From Treponema sp. (GTDB taxonomy: Bacteria; Spirochaetota; Spirochaetia; Treponematales; Breznakiellaceae): DNA of 9,355 nucleotides. This document shows, in pieces, positions 6,272 through 9,355 of the stretch. The translations under genes were made by a program, and so were the position numbers. The notes beneath the pieces were generated by a model, which was given only the letters and a program-made list of their open reading frames with translations, was not told the origin of the DNA and made no database searches. Each line of letters opens with the position of its first letter. Within the stretch, counting starts at the first letter, position 1. The stretch lies in assembly GCA_031254175.1 (NCBI GenBank), contig JAIRUY010000028.1, positions 1-9,355 of the forward strand, read 5' to 3'.

Positions 6272-7855
6272 ATGATCAAAAATGATAAAAAAGGACAAAT
6301 AACAAAAAAAGAAGACTCATTTTTAGGCGCTGCCGGAAAATTCAGAAAGAATCCGGCCATTTATATTGGGTCAGTTGCCGTACTTGTTTTAATAATTATA
6401 GCATTTGTAGGCGGCGATATTTTATCTGTTTTGGGCGGCCGCAGCGGCGGGGATGTCGTCTTTGGATATTATGACAAGATACCTATAGTTCATGTACCCG
6501 GAAATACGCTGGCGAATTATTATGAATGGATTGCACGCTACTATCAGTCATTGGGTTCTGATATTAATAATTTTCAGGCTCAAATTGATATCTGGAGGGA
6601 AGCTTACGCTTATGCGGTAGAGGATACTGCTGTTTTGCAAATAATGAAAAAATCCAATTATTCTGTACCGGAAAAAGTTGTCGACCGCCGGGTTGCCCAA
6701 TTATCTCAATTTCAGGAAAACGGACGTTTCTCAACGGTTCTATACAACCGGTTGTCCAATTCCGAACGTCTTGCCTTGTGGCGGCAGGTGCAGGATGAGC
6801 TGACAAAAAGCACTTTTTACAACGATTTTACCAATGGTCTTTTGGTACCTTCCAGAGAAGCGGATTTTGTCGGCCGTATGACTCAGATCAGGAGAACCTT
6901 TGAAATGGTGTCTTTTGATATTGAAAGTTTTCCCGATTCTGAATACCTTGGCTTTGCCCGGGAAAACCCCGATCTTTTTAATTCAATTCATCTGTCAAAG
7001 ATAAGTATAACTTCCAGTGAAAGAGACGCCAGAAGAGTTTTAGAATCCATAAAAAGCGGCGCCGTTACATTTGAGGATGCCGCAAGAGCTCAATCTAAGG
7101 ATGGATATGCTGACAGGGGCGGAGATATGGGTATTCATTATAATTTTGAGCTTGAATATGATATTCCGAATTTGGCGGATCGTAATAACATTTTTAACCT
7201 TCGCAGGGGAGAAATGAGTGACGTTATGTACATTAATGATATTTGGGTTTTCTTCAGGGCGGAAGATGCATCAAAACCGGCAAATTTGGAAGACGAAGCA
7301 GTCATGCAAAAAATAAAGTCATATTTCAGGAGTTATAACAGAGGCCGCATGGAAGACTGGGCTATCGCACAGGCAAGGAGTTTTATTTCCGATGCGGAAA
7401 CTTTCGGTCTTGATAACGCAGTTAACAGATGGGGTATAAGAAAGGCGGGTTTTGGACCGCTTCCCCTTAATTATGGAAATGTTGATATTTTTACCTCTTA
7501 TTATTCTTATTATGGAGGCGTTGACATTTATAATTTTAATGAATCCTTTGCCGTATTGGGTCTGTCTCAAGTGGATATTCGAGATTTATCCAATAATGAG
7601 AATTTTTGGAGAACTGCTTTTTCAACAAGAATAAATACTCCCTGTGAACCAATAGTGCAGAGAAGTAAAGTAATAGTATTTTTCCCTGTTGAAGAAACCA
7701 AAGATGAGGATGCCGCGCTAATAACCGCTTCAGCCTATTCTTACTGGGTGTCTTTGAAAGTTCAGAATTCCTTTTTTTCTTATTTTTTTTATAACCCAAG
7801 AATGGACGATCGTTTTTATAATATCTATCCCCGTCTTCTTTCCCAATGGCAGTAA
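6272..7855 (+). CDS. SurA/PpiD-like membrane-anchored periplasmic folding factor
   Basis: A 527-aa protein with a short cytoplasmic basic N-terminus, one membrane segment at about 29-48 (rich in I, V, L), and a large periplasmic part, the topology of PpiD. Residues about 70-230 resemble the SurA/PpiD helical chaperone region. Residues about 233-332 resemble a parvulin domain: SIHLSKISI, FEDAARAQSKDGYADRGGDMG at about 267-287, then a RRGEMSDV segment. Where parvulins usually end in a GYHII-type strand, this one has DIWVFF, so isomerase activity may be lost. The role is probably chaperoning of outer-membrane or secreted proteins. The C-terminal part is rich in Tyr and Phe. The start has AGAGG (6261-6265) 6 nt before the ATG. 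Only one base separates its stop from the next gene's ATG. T7 and T8 runs lie near its 3' end. Confidence 0.82.
   Translation: MIKNDKKGQITKKEDSFLGAAGKFRKNPAIYIGSVAVLVLIIIAFVGGDILSVLGGRSGGDVVFGYYDKIPIVHVPGNTLANYYEWIARYYQSLGSDINNFQAQIDIWREAYAYAVEDTAVLQIMKKSNYSVPEKVVDRRVAQLSQFQENGRFSTVLYNRLSNSERLALWRQVQDELTKSTFYNDFTNGLLVPSREADFVGRMTQIRRTFEMVSFDIESFPDSEYLGFARENPDLFNSIHLSKISITSSERDARRVLESIKSGAVTFEDAARAQSKDGYADRGGDMGIHYNFELEYDIPNLADRNNIFNLRRGEMSDVMYINDIWVFFRAEDASKPANLEDEAVMQKIKSYFRSYNRGRMEDWAIAQARSFISDAETFGLDNAVNRWGIRKAGFGPLPLNYGNVDIFTSYYSYYGGVDIYNFNESFAVLGLSQVDIRDLSNNENFWRTAFSTRINTPCEPIVQRSKVIVFFPVEETKDEDAALITASAYSYWVSLKVQNSFFSYFFYNPRMDDRFYNIYPRLLSQWQ
7772..7790 (+). repeat. T7 and T8 homopolymer tracts in the PpiD-like gene
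   Basis: T7 at 7772-7778 and T8 at 7783-7790 lie four bases apart in codons for SFFSYFF near the 3' end of the gene. Homopolymers of this length are prone to replication or transcription slippage. Loss of one T would join this frame to the Maf-like frame. Confidence 0.6.
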
Positions 7856-7856
7856 T

Positions 7857-9355
7857 ATGCAAAGGTTTGCCCGGAAAGGGATAACGCTCCTTTCGGGACA
7901 CGATCCTGCCGGCCGCTGTGAACGTATTGCGGACGCTGTCTCTGTCAGGAAAAGAACTCTTTACTTTTGCCCTTCGCCGCTTTACGGTTACGGTCTTGAG
8001 AAACTTCTGTCGCGCATCGCTGCCGCTGCCCCCGGTTCGGCAGTGCTCTGTATAGAAGCAGACACGGAACTGTATGAATTAACAAAAAAAAACATAAATT
8101 CTTCTCTTATGGAAGACAGGATGCTGCGCATAACCAATATTTGCGAAGCAAAAGATCTTTGCGTCTTTGTCCGTGAGACATGGGGCGCAAGGGCGTTCCA
8201 GCGCATTGAGACAATAAAACTAACAGGCGGCTGGCAGCTTTTTTCTGAATTGTACGATTTTCTTTTTAAAGCCCTTCAGCGTGAAATTGCCATAGACTGG
8301 AGTAATGCTCTTACCTTGACAAAACTGGGACGCCTTTATATCAGAAACGCGCTGCGCAACCTTTCGCTGATTCCGCATTATCCTTCTATAGCAAATCTTT
8401 CTTACGGAGAGTCGCCTGTTCTTGTTCTTGGCGCGGGCCCGTCTCTTGATGAAACTCTTGATGTTTTAGAAAAACATTTTTCAAAAACATTTTCCTGCCC
8501 TGAAACAAGAGGCTTCAGGATAATTTGTGTGGATACCTGCCTTGGTGCGTTAAAAGACAGAAATATTGTTCCGGACTTGGCAGTAATTCTCGAAAGTCAG
8601 CACTGGAATATGCGTGATTTTATCGGCTGCAGGGGCTGGGATGTAAAAAGCGCAGTAGACCTTTCTTCGCTTCCGCAGTCTGCGCGGCTGCTTGCCGCAG
8701 GAGGGTTTCTTTTTATGACACCCTGGACACACCTGCGCATCTTTGAAAGGTTAAAAGCTGCGGGACTTCTTCCCGCTGTTATTCCGCCGTTGGGTTCGGT
8801 TGGTTTAACCGCAGTGGAATTGTCCCGGCGCGTTACTTCAGGGAAAATAATATGCGCGGGTCTTGATTTTTCTTTTGACACCGGCAAATATCATGCGCGC
8901 GGTACGCCGGGGCACCGCAGCCGAATATATGCGCAGGGGCGTTTCGGCGGGATTGCCGACAATGCCGCATTTGCCACTGCTTCTTCTGCCTTTTCCAAAT
9001 CAGGCGTTTCTGTGCGAACCAATCCTGTTATGCGAAATTACCGCGATCTTTTTGAGACGGAATTCGGCGGCGATCCGCGTCTGTTTGATGTGATGGGCAG
9101 CGGTCTTCCTCTTGGGCTGAAAATCGTTTCTCCTGATGAAGCCGCCGTTATGTTAGGTGATAATGCTGACAAAAAAAATCCCGGGAATTTCAATGCAAAG
9201 GCGCAAAGGCGCAAAGGCGCGGATTTGACGGAAGAAAACCATGAGAAAAACAAAATTTTGTTAACAAAAAAAACATCAGATTTTATTTATGGAGAGAAGA
9301 AATATTTGACAGAATTAAGAGATATTCTGATGGGTGAAACGGCGGCTGAGCAAGG
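7857..9355 (+). CDS. Maf/MptE-like (DUF115) protein, 3' end outside window
   Basis: Open from ATG 7857 to the window edge (499 codons so far), with no stop. Residues about 35-75 (SPLYGYGLEKLL, then AVLCIEAD) resemble the N-terminal domain of motility-associated factor (Maf) proteins. The DUF115/MptE-like core holds VLVLGAGPSLDET at about 188-200, VDTCLGALKDRNIVPDLAVI at about 225-244, and CAGLDFSFDTGKYHARGTPGH at about 333-353. In other bacteria Maf proteins transfer nonulosonic acids to flagellin; other DUF115 members are pterin diphosphokinases (MptE). I favour the Maf-like reading because of the N-terminal domain, but the substrate cannot be told. The start lies one base after the upstream stop and has no Shine-Dalgarno sequence, so translation is probably coupled. 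Residues about 438-475 are a Lys/Asn-rich linker carrying a tandem repeat. There is no signal peptide; the protein is presumably cytoplasmic. Confidence 0.82.
   Translation, partial: MQRFARKGITLLSGHDPAGRCERIADAVSVRKRTLYFCPSPLYGYGLEKLLSRIAAAAPGSAVLCIEADTELYELTKKNINSSLMEDRMLRITNICEAKDLCVFVRETWGARAFQRIETIKLTGGWQLFSELYDFLFKALQREIAIDWSNALTLTKLGRLYIRNALRNLSLIPHYPSIANLSYGESPVLVLGAGPSLDETLDVLEKHFSKTFSCPETRGFRIICVDTCLGALKDRNIVPDLAVILESQHWNMRDFIGCRGWDVKSAVDLSSLPQSARLLAAGGFLFMTPWTHLRIFERLKAAGLLPAVIPPLGSVGLTAVELSRRVTSGKIICAGLDFSFDTGKYHARGTPGHRSRIYAQGRFGGIADNAAFATASSAFSKSGVSVRTNPVMRNYRDLFETEFGGDPRLFDVMGSGLPLGLKIVSPDEAAVMLGDNADKKNPGNFNAKAQRRKGADLTEENHEKNKILLTKKTSDFIYGEKKYLTELRDILMGETAAEQ
9195..9220. repeat. 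GCAAAGGC 8-bp tandem repeat inside coding sequence
   Basis: Three perfect copies of GCAAAGGC (9195-9218) plus two further bases. Because 8 is not a multiple of 3, three units read through all frames and give AKAQRRKG in the Maf-like protein. The sequence resembles a short dispersed repeat seen in many unrelated bacterial genomes, which is from memory and not searched. It lies in a charged linker after the conserved domain. Confidence 0.75.

Noticed and set aside
9249..9262. 14-bp palindrome AACAAAATTTTGTT in the Maf-like gene
   Set aside because: AT-only core within a Lys/Asn-rich coding linker; easily explained by codon composition.

Overview
The window reads as a compact bacterial chromosome segment, most likely from a spirochaete of the Treponema type. 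The evidence is the gene content: a lipoprotein with a relaxed spirochaete-style lipobox, a membrane-anchored SurA/PpiD-like protein followed directly by a Maf/MptE-like (DUF115) protein, and a purB-guaB-TIGR02757 group. The genus is an inference from the proteins, without a database search. Almost every base is coding. I see no tRNA, rRNA, CRISPR array, insertion sequence or phage gene.

Layout. Bases 1-1062 (+) are the 3' part of an AAA+ ATPase gene whose true start lies before the window. Converging on it is a minus-strand operon, about 4746 down to 1059: purB (adenylosuccinate lyase), guaB (IMP dehydrogenase) and a TIGR02757/DUF2400 protein. The genes are joined by a 1-4 nt overlap and a 5 nt gap. 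Bases 4831-5151 (+) encode thioredoxin, divergent from purB, and the two genes share a short region with interleaved promoter-like elements. Converging on thioredoxin is a minus-strand lipoprotein gene (6143 down to 5148) with a lamin-tail-like domain. After a 128 nt divergent intergenic region comes a plus-strand pair: a PpiD/SurA-like periplasmic folding factor (6272-7855) and, one base later, a DUF115/Maf-like protein (7857 to beyond the window end).

How the genes relate. purB and guaB act on both sides of IMP: PurB makes AMP from adenylosuccinate (and AICAR earlier in the pathway), and GuaB commits IMP to GMP. The PpiD-like and Maf-like genes look co-transcribed and translationally coupled. 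They suggest an envelope or flagellum role, since Maf proteins modify flagellins in other bacteria, but that is inference.

Most of the window is ordinary housekeeping and envelope sequence, and I do not see a clear new multi-gene system. The points most worth checking are small-scale. First, T7 and T8 tracts near the end of the PpiD-like gene sit in a stretch where a one-base loss would fuse it in frame to the Maf-like gene. Second, an 8-bp GCAAAGGC tandem repeat is embedded in frame in the Maf-like gene. Third, both convergent gene pairs overlap in a TTAA shared by their two stop codons, and one of these junctions has reciprocal terminator-like hairpins inside the opposing genes.
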